Assembly: GCA_934096015.1 (NCBI GenBank)
Contig: CAKOLD010000030.1
Coordinates: forward strand, 1-10,980
Length of the DNA stretch: 10,980 bases
Reading direction: 5' to 3'
Source: an uncultured Bacilli bacterium
GTDB taxonomy: Bacteria; Bacillota_I; Bacilli_A; RF39; UBA660
Position 1 is the stretch's first letter. Each line of letters opens with the position of its first letter. A model generated the notes under the pieces. The model saw nothing but the letters and a program-made list of their open reading frames with translations. It was not told the DNA's origin and ran no database searches. Both the position numbers and the translations under genes were made by a program. Of the stretch, positions 1 to 7,204 are shown in pieces.

Positions 1-21
1 AGCCCCCCCCCCCCTTGTCAA
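1..21 (-). promoter_or_regulatory. Possible phase-variable promoter: TTGACA -35 box followed by a G12 tract
   Basis: Read on the minus strand, a perfect -35 hexamer TTGACA (21-16) is followed by one A, then twelve consecutive G (14-3), then CT at the window edge. Fifteen spacer bases are visible, so a -10 box with the usual 16-18 base spacing would lie one to three bases beyond position 1 and cannot be seen. A homopolymer between -35 and -10 is the known design of slipped-strand phase-variable promoters, for example the Neisseria porA and Mycoplasma vlp types. A run of twelve G/C is striking in such AT-rich DNA. The element starts six bases after the U-tract of the xerC terminator, so it would drive a separate gene to the left. 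The -10 box and the target gene are inferred; an assembly or sequencing artefact at a contig end is the main alternative. Confidence 0.5.
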
Positions 22-26
22 GCACT

Positions 27-50
27 AAAAAAAGCCTATTCACGGCTTCT
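27..50 (-). terminator. Intrinsic terminator of the xerC gene
   Basis: On the minus strand the stem AAGCC/GGCTT (48-44 paired with 36-32) has a seven-base loop and is followed by a run of T down to position 27. The stem is short at 5 bp, but its G-C core and T-tract stand out here. The xerC stop codon TAG (38-36) lies inside the loop and descending arm, so coding and termination signals overlap. Confidence 0.6.
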
Positions 51-908
51 TGGATGAGTATGTAAATACACATTTTTAATCTGTTCATTAGTTACATGAG
101 TATATATACTAGTAGTACTTAAATTAACATGTCCTAATAACTCCTGTACACTTTTTAGATCACACCCTTCATTTAATAACATTGTTGCAAATGAATGTCT
201 AAATGTATGTGGAGATATTTTTAAATTTAAACAAGACCTCTTTATTATTTCATTTATAATATCTCTGATACCCCGATCAGTTAACTTGGTACCAATATGA
301 TTAATAAATAAATAATCACATTTACTTTTATTTAAAATATTTCTAGCACCATTAATATAGTCTTCTAGTGCTTCTTTCGCATGATTATTAATATAAACTA
401 TTCTTTCTTTATTTCCTTTTCCTAATACTTTAATTTCTTTATTATTTAAATCAATATCACATAACTTAATACTTTCAATTTCACTAACCCTAGCTCCAGT
501 AGCCAAAAGTAATTCTAACAATGCTCTATTCCTTACTCCTAATGGTTTTGTAGTATCAATAGAATCAACCATAGATACAAAGTCATTATATTTAAAATAA
601 TTAGGAAGCATTTTATCTTTTTTTAAACTATTAACTAATTTAAAAGGATTATTATTAACTCTTTTCTTTTTTTCTAAATAATTATAATAAGTCCTACAAC
701 TTGATAATACTCTATTTATAGAATTAGAACTTAAACTTTTCTTTAAAAAAATAATAAATTCATTAACTTTATCATAATCTAAATTTTTATAATCATAATT
801 ATTAATACCTAAATAATCATTTAATTTATTAATATCTAATTTATAATTTAAAATAGTATAATCACTATATTTTTTTTCATACTTTAAATAATTTAAAAAC
901 TCTTGCAT
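36..908 (-). CDS. xerC: Tyrosine recombinase XerC
   Basis: This is a site-specific tyrosine recombinase of 290 residues, the usual length for XerC/XerD, which resolve chromosome dimers at dif near division. An N-terminal SAM-like core-binding domain (about 1-90) precedes the catalytic domain. The full catalytic set is visible: R140 (GARVSE), K164 (GKGNKER), H234 and R237 (PHTFRH), H260 (LLGH) and the nucleophile Y269 (SIYTHV). The tail ends in a Xer-type HPR motif. SVQELLGHVNLS, the NPF-LV segment and RGIR resemble Bacillus XerC more than XerD, so XerC is preferred, though paralogue assignment from one sequence is uncertain. The ATG is preceded by a GGTGG-type ribosome site. The gene follows the unknown gene at 945-1811 on the same strand, with a hairpin between them. 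A role in DNA inversion rather than dimer resolution cannot be excluded. Confidence 0.9.
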   Translation of the reverse strand: MQEFLNYLKYEKKYSDYTILNYKLDINKLNDYLGINNYDYKNLDYDKVNEFIIFLKKSLSSNSINRVLSSCRTYYNYLEKKKRVNNNPFKLVNSLKKDKMLPNYFKYNDFVSMVDSIDTTKPLGVRNRALLELLLATGARVSEIESIKLCDIDLNNKEIKVLGKGNKERIVYINNHAKEALEDYINGARNILNKSKCDYLFINHIGTKLTDRGIRDIINEIIKRSCLNLKISPHTFRHSFATMLLNEGCDLKSVQELLGHVNLSTTSIYTHVTNEQIKNVYLHTHPRSRE

Positions 909-931
909 TATACCACCAATTAAATTATAAC

Positions 932-965
932 AAAACAGATGAAATTATTCCATTCCATCTGTTTT
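932..965 (-). terminator. Hairpin at the 3' end of the 288-residue gene
   Basis: There is a perfect 10-bp inverted repeat (932-941 with 956-965; core CAGATG/CATCTG) around a 14-base loop. On the minus strand it is followed by TTTTG and an AT-rich stretch, a modest U-tract. The stop codon TAA (947-945) lies in the loop and the last codons form one arm. The other strand also ends in a T run (962-966), but no plus-strand gene needs it. It probably ends or attenuates transcription into xerC. Confidence 0.6.
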
Positions 966-1811
966 TCTTACTAGTCTATCTTTATCAATAATTAAACTTG
1001 TTGCATAATCATCTTTTTCTATATCTTTTATATTATTTTCTTTCAAATACTTTTTTAAAGGTCTTTCAAAATCACGATTTTCTAAGAATTCCTCTTCTTC
1101 TTTATAGCTTTCTTTTTTATTTAATTCATATTCTTTAATATAATCAATTATATGAACTAATAAATCATGTAAACCTTTTTCATTAATCTTATTTTTATTA
1201 GCAACAAAAACAGTTCCCGAATAAGATTTTTTTCTTTCACATTTATATAATTCATTAAAGAAAAAATTACAAAAACATAATTGATATTCATTTCTATTAT
1301 ATTTAGCATACTCAGGACTATTTAAACAATTTTCTAAAACAAATAAAGAACCATCTTTATAAATAGGAGCTTTTACTTTAGAATTTGAATCACCATATTT
1401 AGTTATATAATCAGATACTATATATCTCATAAACTGTTTATCATTAGCACGTTTTTTAACATATTCCCATATCTTATCAGCAAGTTCTAGATAATTATCA
1501 AATCTATCAAATATAGAAAAATTATATAAGTCACTTCTAAAAATTAATTTTTCTCCATTAAAAATTTTAATCATTATCTTTTCTTCAGCAAATTTATCAT
1601 ATTTTTCAGTACCAATAGCAATATCTTCATTCATTGAATTTATTAAACCTTGACTCATTAAAAATTTTTTTAAATCATTTAAATCAGTAAACCCTGCAGT
1701 AAAAGTATCAATATCTTCTAAATTTGATAAAGTTAAATTTATTTTTTTTATAGTTTCACTCTTCCAGTTTTTTAATAAATTATATCCTCTAATTAAATAA
1801 TACTTTGCCAT
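945..1811 (-). CDS. Hypothetical protein, 288 residues, family not recognised
   Basis: I do not recognise this protein. It is highly charged and rich in Lys, Glu, Asn and Tyr. It has no signal peptide, membrane segment or familiar catalytic motif, so a soluble cytoplasmic protein is likely. Visible traits are a basic N-terminal segment (MAKYYLIRGYNLLKNWK), aromatic stretches around 95-115 and 128-140, a central cluster of four cysteines (C162, C179, C181, C191) that could bind metal but fits no standard spacing, and an acidic, probably helical stretch at 226-260. The start is well supported: ATG at 1811-1809 follows GGAGGGG at good spacing, itself behind a near-consensus promoter (1835-1863). 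The gene is read away from recU and toward xerC, with a hairpin at its end. Codon use looks like the neighbours, giving no sign of recent transfer. Confidence 0.8.
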   Translation of the reverse strand: MAKYYLIRGYNLLKNWKSETIKKINLTLSNLEDIDTFTAGFTDLNDLKKFLMSQGLINSMNEDIAIGTEKYDKFAEEKIMIKIFNGEKLIFRSDLYNFSIFDRFDNYLELADKIWEYVKKRANDKQFMRYIVSDYITKYGDSNSKVKAPIYKDGSLFVLENCLNSPEYAKYNRNEYQLCFCNFFFNELYKCERKKSYSGTVFVANKNKINEKGLHDLLVHIIDYIKEYELNKKESYKEEEEFLENRDFERPLKKYLKENNIKDIEKDDYATSLIIDKDRLVRKTDGME

Positions 1812-1834
1812 AAAACCCCTCCAAAGTTATTAGT

Positions 1835-1863
1835 ATTTTACCATAATTTAGTTTATTTGTCAA
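1835..1863 (-). promoter_or_regulatory. Sigma-A promoter of the 288-residue gene
   Basis: On the minus strand TTGACA (1863-1858) and TAAAAT (1840-1835) are separated by exactly 17 bases. This is a perfect -35 box and a -10 box one base off TATAAT. Transcription would begin about 20 bases before the ATG, leaving room for the GGAGGGG ribosome site. It is the best complete promoter in the window and fits recognition by the RpoD encoded at 6113-7204. Confidence 0.85.
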
Positions 1864-1932
1864 AAACGTGTAAATAAAAGTAAAAAAATAAGTAACAAAT
1901 TTAAAAATCTAGTAAAAAAATAAATAATATTA

Positions 1933-1950
1933 TATAATTAATTTGGTGAT
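1933..1950 (+). promoter_or_regulatory. Likely -10 box and ribosome site of recU
   Basis: TATAAT (1933-1938) is a consensus -10 element without a recognisable -35 at 16-18 bases. GGTGAT (1945-1950), which can pair with the 3' end of 16S rRNA, lies four bases before the TTG at 1955. If this -10 is used, transcription starts almost at GGTGAT, giving an extremely short leader. The promoter is therefore tentative; the ribosome site is what supports the TTG start at 1955. Confidence 0.45.
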
Positions 1951-1954
1951 TAAT

Positions 1955-2512
1955 TTGTTTTATCCAGCTAGTGTAAAAAAAGAATACCAAAAGATATATA
2001 GTCATAAAAACAGAGGTTTAGATTTAGAACATTTAATAAATATAACAAATGATTATTACTTAAATAATAATATTGCTGTTATCTATAAAAAACCTACTCC
2101 TATCACAGTTTCAAAAGTAGATTATAAAAATAATAAAGTAACAGAAGGATTTTATAAAACCCCTTCTACTTTAGACTATAATGGAATTTATAAAGGAAAA
2201 TATATTGATTTTGATGCAAAAGAAACCGTCAAAAAAACTTCATTTCCTTTATCAAATATTCACCCTCATCAAATAAAACATATTGAAAGAATTATTAATC
2301 ATGGAGGAATAAGTTTTATAGTCTTGAAAATGAATGGTTTTTATTATTTACTTAAAGGAGAAGATTTATTAGATTTTATCAAAAACAATGAAAGAAAAAG
2401 TATACCATTTGAATATATAGATAATAAATGTAAAAAAATAAAAGAATCTATTACTCCAGCTTTAGACTACCTTAAAATAATAGATGAAGAATATTTAGGA
2501 GGATCAAAATGA
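1955..2512 (+). CDS. recU: Holliday junction resolvase RecU
   Basis: RecU cuts four-way DNA junctions during recombinational repair and chromosome segregation in Firmicutes, working with RuvAB and RecA. The product of about 185 residues matches the family along its length: NRGLDLEHLINITNDYYL, the KKPTP motif, and the catalytic core DYNGIYKGKYIDF-DAKET followed by KTSFPLSNIH-HQI. Using the TTG at 1955 as residue 1, the metal-binding and catalytic residues are D74, D87 and K89, aligned to Bacillus D88, E101 and K103; the Glu is replaced by Asp. Upstream in-frame starts exist (TTG 1943, GTG 1946), but 1955 is best placed behind GGTGAT and gives an N terminus (FYPAS) like other RecU proteins. The stop overlaps the ponA start as ATGA, indicating an operon with translational coupling, the conserved Firmicute recU-ponA pair. 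Confidence 0.93.
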   Translation: MFYPASVKKEYQKIYSHKNRGLDLEHLINITNDYYLNNNIAVIYKKPTPITVSKVDYKNNKVTEGFYKTPSTLDYNGIYKGKYIDFDAKETVKKTSFPLSNIHPHQIKHIERIINHGGISFIVLKMNGFYYLLKGEDLLDFIKNNERKSIPFEYIDNKCKKIKESITPALDYLKIIDEEYLGGSK

Positions 2513-5394
2513 AAAAAGAAACATACAATGTTGAAAAAACAAAAAAAACAAAGAAAGCTAAAATTACTAAAACAAATAAACCTAAATCAGAAAAATTAAC
2601 AAAGATTACAAATATGGCAAAAAATACTAAATCAGAAGTCGGGAATGAAGTTAATAAATTTAAACAAAAATACAAAAAAAGTACACTAGGACAAAAAATA
2701 TTAATTTTATTAATGTTAATTATTACTGGACTTTTAATTCTAGGATTAATATTTGGTTTAGTTATAGTTATTAGTGCTCCAAGTTTTAACACAGATAAAC
2801 TATATAGTAAAAACTCTACAGTAATCTATGATATAAACGGTAATCAAGCAGCAAGATTAGGTACAGAAAATCGTGAATTAGTAACGTACGATGAATTACC
2901 AGAAAATTTAATAGATGCTATAATTGCCACAGAAGACTCTAGATTCTTCCAACATGATGGTATAGACCTTGCCAGATTTAGTAAAGCAGTTTTTGGTCAA
3001 CTATTAGGTCATAGCGATGCTGGTGGAGGTTCAACTCTTACCATGCAAGTTGCAAAAAAAGCCTTCACTAGTCCTATTGACTCTGGTATAAAAGGAATAG
3101 TAAGAAAATTTACAGATATATATCTTGCCGTATTCAAAATTGAAACAAATTATACTAAAGAACAAATTATTGAATTCTATGTAAATATTCCTTATTTAGG
3201 TAGTGGAACTTATGGAGTAGAACAAGCTAGTAAAACCTACTTTAATAAAAGTGTTGATCAATTAAGTCTTTCTGAAGCAGCTTTAATAGCTGGATTATTC
3301 CAAGCACCTAATGCTTATGATCCTTACCTACATCCAGAAAAAGCTGAAGCTAGAAGAAACATCGTATTAAACTTAATGTATAAACATGGATATATCACAG
3401 AAGAACAAAGAGATATTGCTAAATCAATTCCAGTTACTACATTACTAAGTAAAACAAATAGTTCTTTAAATAAATATATTGGATATATCGATACAGTAGT
3501 AGACGAAGTTGAAAAACGAACTGGAGATAATCCATATCTAGTATCAATGAACATCTACTCTACTCTAGATCCAGAAAAGCAAGACATTATTGAAGATATT
3601 AATAATGGTGTTACTTATAAATGGTATAACGACGTTGCTCAAGCAGGTATTGCTGTTATTGATGTAAAAACTGGCGCAATAGTAGCAGTTGGAGCCGGTA
3701 GAAATAAAACAACTGAAAGAAGTTGGAATTACGCAACAATGATTAAACGTCATCCAGGTTCTACAGCAAAACCTATATTTGACTACGGTCCTGCAATTGA
3801 ATATTTAAATTGGTCAAGCGGTCAAACAGTTGTCGACGACACTTACACATATTCTGGTGGAGGAAAAATTAAAAACTGGGATAACGGATTTAAAGGTGTT
3901 ATGACAGCAAGAGAAGCCCTAGCATCAAGTAGAAATATTCCAGCGTTATATACATTCCAACAAGTTGAACAAAAAGATATTAAAGAATTTGTAACAAACT
4001 TAGGTATTACTCCAGAATATGAAGGAAATACAATAGTAGAAAGTCATAGTATTGGTGGATTTAATGGTACATCTCCAGTAGACTTAGCTGCTGCCTATGC
4101 AGCATTTGCAAGAGGTGGAACTTATATAGAACCATATAGTTTCACTAAAATTGAATATGTAAAAACTAACGAAACTTACACTGTAAAACCTAAAAAAGTA
4201 AAAGCAATGGAAGAATCAACAGCATATATTATAAATAAAATGCTTCAAAGATCAGTAACTGGTAACTACATTTCAACTACTGTTCCAAGTGGTACAGATG
4301 TTGCTGGTAAATCAGGAACTTCAACAATAGATGAAGCAAAAATCAAAGCATTAGGAATTAAAAAAAGCGTAATTGGTGATGTATGGCAAGTTACTTATAC
4401 TCCAGACTACGCAATATCATTATGGTATGGTTATAAAGATTTAACTAAAGAAAATTACTTAACAAACACCGAAGGTGGCCCAGCAAGAAGAAATATTACA
4501 AAACTTTTAACAAAAGGAATATTTAAACCAAACAGCAAATGGGAACAACCATCAAGCGTTGTAACTGCAAAAATCGAACTTGGATCTGATCCATTAGTTC
4601 TAGCAAGTGAATTTACTCCAAGTGGCTTAGTAAGTGAAGAATACTTTAAAAAAGGAACTCAACCTACTGAAGTATCAACAAGATTTAGTCAATTAGAAAA
4701 TCCTACAAACCTAAAATATTCTGCTGGTACAGACTCAGTAACCTTAACATGGGATCCAATAAAAACACCTGATGCTATAAATGAAGAATATTTAACAAAA
4801 TACTTTAGTAGTAATGTCTATAAACATTGGGGAAATAAATACTTAAATCAACGACTTGCTTATAATGCAAATAACATAGGAACTTTAGGATATTCAATAT
4901 ATATAGAAACTCCAAGCGGTTTACAATATTTAGCAAATACTACAAATACAAGTTATACTTACACAGGATATATTGATACCAGTGCAAAATTTGTAATAAA
5001 GAGCCAATACTCAATATTTACTGCTAATCAAAGCTCTGGTGCTGAAATTAACGTTGTTGCAAATACATCTGGAGGAAATTCAAATACTACTCCAACAAAT
5101 CCAACAACTACTACACCATCAAGTGAATGGAAAGTTTCCAATAAACTTTCAAACTGTATTTCACACAACACTTATAAATATCAAGATATAAACCAAGTAA
5201 GTTTAATAGAAAATGGACAACAAGTTACTTCAAATTATCAAGTAAAAGATACCTGTACTGAACAAACAACAAACACTGTAATGTCATGTGATGCCTTAGA
5301 TCCATCATTAAATTATACCCTTACAAGAAAAGTCATTTATAAAAATAATTCTAAAGATATCTCAACTATTACTATTTCAAATAGTTGTCCATAA
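2509..5394 (+). CDS. ponA: Class A penicillin-binding protein (PBP1-type glycosyltransferase/transpeptidase)
   Basis: This bifunctional wall synthase polymerises lipid II into glycan strands and cross-links the peptides outside the membrane. A Lys-rich cytoplasmic tail (1-62) precedes one membrane anchor (about 64-90). The glycosyltransferase domain shows TEDSRFFQHDG (E142), GGSTLTMQ (174-180) and KEQIIEFYVN (E222). The transpeptidase domain shows S418-TA-K421, S474-R-N476 and K601-SGT. After it come a fibronectin-III-like domain (about 730-850) carrying a hydrophilic insertion near 757-790, a Thr/Pro/Asn linker (853-872), and a C-terminal domain of about 90 residues holding the only four cysteines (C883, C916, C927, C960). 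At 961 residues it is longer than many relatives because of this tail. AGGAGG lies six bases before the ATG, which overlaps the recU stop. Tandem stops TAATAA precede a strong terminator. Confidence 0.95.
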   Translation: MKKETYNVEKTKKTKKAKITKTNKPKSEKLTKITNMAKNTKSEVGNEVNKFKQKYKKSTLGQKILILLMLIITGLLILGLIFGLVIVISAPSFNTDKLYSKNSTVIYDINGNQAARLGTENRELVTYDELPENLIDAIIATEDSRFFQHDGIDLARFSKAVFGQLLGHSDAGGGSTLTMQVAKKAFTSPIDSGIKGIVRKFTDIYLAVFKIETNYTKEQIIEFYVNIPYLGSGTYGVEQASKTYFNKSVDQLSLSEAALIAGLFQAPNAYDPYLHPEKAEARRNIVLNLMYKHGYITEEQRDIAKSIPVTTLLSKTNSSLNKYIGYIDTVVDEVEKRTGDNPYLVSMNIYSTLDPEKQDIIEDINNGVTYKWYNDVAQAGIAVIDVKTGAIVAVGAGRNKTTERSWNYATMIKRHPGSTAKPIFDYGPAIEYLNWSSGQTVVDDTYTYSGGGKIKNWDNGFKGVMTAREALASSRNIPALYTFQQVEQKDIKEFVTNLGITPEYEGNTIVESHSIGGFNGTSPVDLAAAYAAFARGGTYIEPYSFTKIEYVKTNETYTVKPKKVKAMEESTAYIINKMLQRSVTGNYISTTVPSGTDVAGKSGTSTIDEAKIKALGIKKSVIGDVWQVTYTPDYAISLWYGYKDLTKENYLTNTEGGPARRNITKLLTKGIFKPNSKWEQPSSVVTAKIELGSDPLVLASEFTPSGLVSEEYFKKGTQPTEVSTRFSQLENPTNLKYSAGTDSVTLTWDPIKTPDAINEEYLTKYFSSNVYKHWGNKYLNQRLAYNANNIGTLGYSIYIETPSGLQYLANTTNTSYTYTGYIDTSAKFVIKSQYSIFTANQSSGAEINVVANTSGGNSNTTPTNPTTTTPSSEWKVSNKLSNCISHNTYKYQDINQVSLIENGQQVTSNYQVKDTCTEQTTNTVMSCDALDPSLNYTLTRKVIYKNNSKDISTITISNSCP

Positions 5395-5399
5395 TAAGC

Positions 5400-5429
5400 A
5401 AAAAACAACTTTATTAAAAGTTGTTTTTT
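5400..5429. terminator. Bidirectional terminator shared by ponA and trmK
   Basis: A 13-bp inverted repeat (5400-5412 with 5417-5429; core CAACTTT/AAAGTTG) encloses a four-base loop and has A runs on one side and T runs on the other. It therefore reads as hairpin plus T-tract in both directions. It lies just after the ponA tandem stops and 25 bases beyond the trmK stop on the opposite strand, insulating two convergent operons. Confidence 0.9.
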
Positions 5430-5454
5430 ATTTAATTAATTTAATTTTTTCTTT

Positions 5455-6111
5455 TTACTTCGGATATTTTTTTAATAATTTTTCCAAAAAAGAAATCTCC
5501 TCCAAAAATCTCTTTTTATTTTCTTCATCATGAATATTATTAATTATTTCTTTATCTTTAGAAATTAAATAATTATAATATAGACTTTTATTAATCATAT
5601 TTGTAGTACCATATTTTAATTCAATATTTGTATAATTCTTCTGTCCTCTCAAAAAAACTATATTTATATAAATCTTACCTCTTTCAGTTACTACTTCTTC
5701 GGATTCTATATAAAATCCCATATTTACTACTTTTTCCCTTAAAATATCATAATCTCTATTAGATTGAATAACAAGTTTCCTAATTTTATCAACATATTCA
5801 TTATCCAAAATGTTCATTATAGTCATAGTACCCATGCCAGAAATTAATACAGTATCAATTTGATCAAAAGAAGATAATACATCAAGTCCATTACCCAACC
5901 TAGCCTCTATTTTATCTTCTAAACCATATTTCTTTATATTTGTAATTCCACTATCCAAAGCATTTTTATGAATATCACTAACTATCATTTTGGATAGTTT
6001 TTTATTATGTACTAAATAAATATCTAATAAAGCATGATCACATCCAATATCAATAACTTTATCATTATTATCAATATATTTAACTAAACTCTTTAATCTA
6101 ACACTAATCAT
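5455..6111 (-). CDS. trmK: tRNA (adenine(22)-N1)-methyltransferase TrmK
   Basis: TrmK uses S-adenosylmethionine to methylate N1 of A22 in tRNA. The Rossmann fold is evident: motif I DIGCDHA (21-27, usually DIGSDHA), the acidic residue ending strand 2 (D46), GNGLD (73-77) and the family signature ISGMGTM (90-96, normally AGMGG). A charged, probably coiled-coil C terminus follows, as in Bacillus YqfN. At 218 residues it is slightly shorter than the Bacillus protein. I chose ATG 6111-6109, one base past the rpoD stop, because it gives the usual short lead-in to SVRLKSLV; an in-frame TTG at 6120 would add three residues. No clear ribosome site precedes either, so translation is probably coupled to rpoD. 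The position directly after the primary sigma gene matches the conserved Firmicute cluster. Confidence 0.9.
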   Translation of the reverse strand: MISVRLKSLVKYIDNNDKVIDIGCDHALLDIYLVHNKKLSKMIVSDIHKNALDSGITNIKKYGLEDKIEARLGNGLDVLSSFDQIDTVLISGMGTMTIMNILDNEYVDKIRKLVIQSNRDYDILREKVVNMGFYIESEEVVTERGKIYINIVFLRGQKNYTNIELKYGTTNMINKSLYYNYLISKDKEIINNIHDEENKKRFLEEISFLEKLLKKYPK

Positions 6112-6112
6112 A

Positions 6113-7204
6113 TTAATCAATCATAAAATCTTTTAATTTTTTAGCTCTAGAAGGATGTCTTAATTTTCTTAAAGCTTTAGCTTCTATCTGACGAATACGT
6201 TCACGAGTAACATTAAATCTTTTACCAACTTCCTCTAAAGTATAACTAGTTCCATCTATAAGTCCAAAACGTAATTCAAGTACTTGTTGTTCTCTTGGTT
6301 GTAAAGTAGACAATACTGATCTAATTTCTTCCTTCAAAATTTCATTAGTTGCATATTCTTCTGGACTCATACAAGTTTCATCCTTTAAGAAATCACCTAA
6401 ATGAGAATCATCTTCTTCGCCAATTGGAGTTTCTAAACTAACTGGATCTTGACTAATTTTCATAACTTCCCTAACCTTATCAACACCAATTCCCATCTTC
6501 TTAGCAATTTCTTCATCACTAGGTTCTCTATTTAATTCCAAAGTCATTTGTCTTTGAATACGAGCCATTTTATTAATAGTCTCAACCATATGAACTGGAA
6601 CTCTTATTGTTCTTGCTTGATCTGCTAAAGCACGAGTTATAGCTTGTCTAATCCACCAAGTTGCATAAGTAGAAAATTTATACCCTTTATCATAATCAAA
6701 CTTTTCTACAGCTTTCATTAATCCAATGTTTCCCTCTTGAATTAAATCCAAAAATAATAATCCTCTACCTACATAACGTTTAGCAATAGAAACTACTAAA
6801 CGTAAATTAGATTCAGCAAGCAAATTGGCTGCTTCTTCATCACCATTGGCAACCCTTACAGATAAATCCATTTCCTCTTCTGGACTTAACAAACTAATTT
6901 TACCAATTTCTTTTAAATACATTCTAACTGGATCATTAATATTAATATCTTTAGTAATATCTTCATCACTTAATATTACAACTTCTTCTTTTTGTTTACC
7001 AGAAGAAGCTTCATCTTCTTCACTAACAACATTAATACCATTTTCTACAAAATAATTATATAATTCATCTAAAGAGTCATTATCAATTTCTAATCCCTTT
7101 AAAGCTTCTGCTAACTGTTCAAATGTAATATAACCTTTTTCTTTACCTACTATTAATAATTCTTTTTTTCTTTCATCTAATGTTTTAATTTTACTTACTG
7201 CCAT
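6113..7204 (-). CDS. rpoD: RNA polymerase primary sigma factor RpoD (SigA)
   Basis: This is the housekeeping sigma factor that directs RNA polymerase to TTGACA/TATAAT promoters. With the start at ATG 7204-7202 it has 363 residues, close to Bacillus SigA. The order is an N-terminal region 1.1-like domain, an acidic linker (about 60-88), region 1.2 (DPVRMYLKEIG, 91-101), regions 2.1-2.4 (from NLRLVVSIAKRYVGRG through FSTYATWWIRQAI to RTIRVPVHM, about 133-206), region 3, and region 4 with the -35-binding helix-turn-helix (YTLEEVGKRFNVTRERIRQ, about 321-339) and RHPSR near the end. A GTG at 7213 is in frame, but GGATGTG is better spaced as a ribosome site for the ATG. The start overlaps the end of dnaG by 14 bases, so the two are likely coupled; trmK follows after one base. 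Confidence 0.97.
   Translation of the reverse strand: MAVSKIKTLDERKKELLIVGKEKGYITFEQLAEALKGLEIDNDSLDELYNYFVENGINVVSEEDEASSGKQKEEVVILSDEDITKDININDPVRMYLKEIGKISLLSPEEEMDLSVRVANGDEEAANLLAESNLRLVVSIAKRYVGRGLLFLDLIQEGNIGLMKAVEKFDYDKGYKFSTYATWWIRQAITRALADQARTIRVPVHMVETINKMARIQRQMTLELNREPSDEEIAKKMGIGVDKVREVMKISQDPVSLETPIGEEDDSHLGDFLKDETCMSPEEYATNEILKEEIRSVLSTLQPREQQVLELRFGLIDGTSYTLEEVGKRFNVTRERIRQIEAKALRKLRHPSRAKKLKDFMID

Noticed and set aside
1..908. xerC plus the poly-G element as an invertible-promoter (recombinase switch) system
   Set aside because: No inverted repeats flanking the TTGACA/G-tract are visible in the window, and the recombinase has the length and motifs of a housekeeping XerC; the G tract alone supports slippage, not inversion.
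2472..2792. Minus-strand open frame opposite the start of ponA
   Set aside because: It is the complement of the Lys-rich tail and membrane anchor of a certain gene, has no ribosome site, and its hydrophobic product is what the reverse complement of A-rich codons gives.
3324..3753. Two short minus-strand open frames inside ponA
   Set aside because: They lie opposite well-conserved transpeptidase-region codons of ponA and have no recognisable product or ribosome site.
5980..6003. Terminator-like hairpin on the plus strand (AACTATC/GATAGTT followed by six T) inside trmK
   Set aside because: It lies within conserved trmK coding sequence, no plus-strand transcript is expected there, and such AT-rich stems arise easily by chance in this composition.
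6825..7055. Plus-strand open frame opposite rpoD
   Set aside because: It is antisense to sigma region 1 and its linker; the low-complexity Ser/Leu-rich product is typical of a shadow frame.
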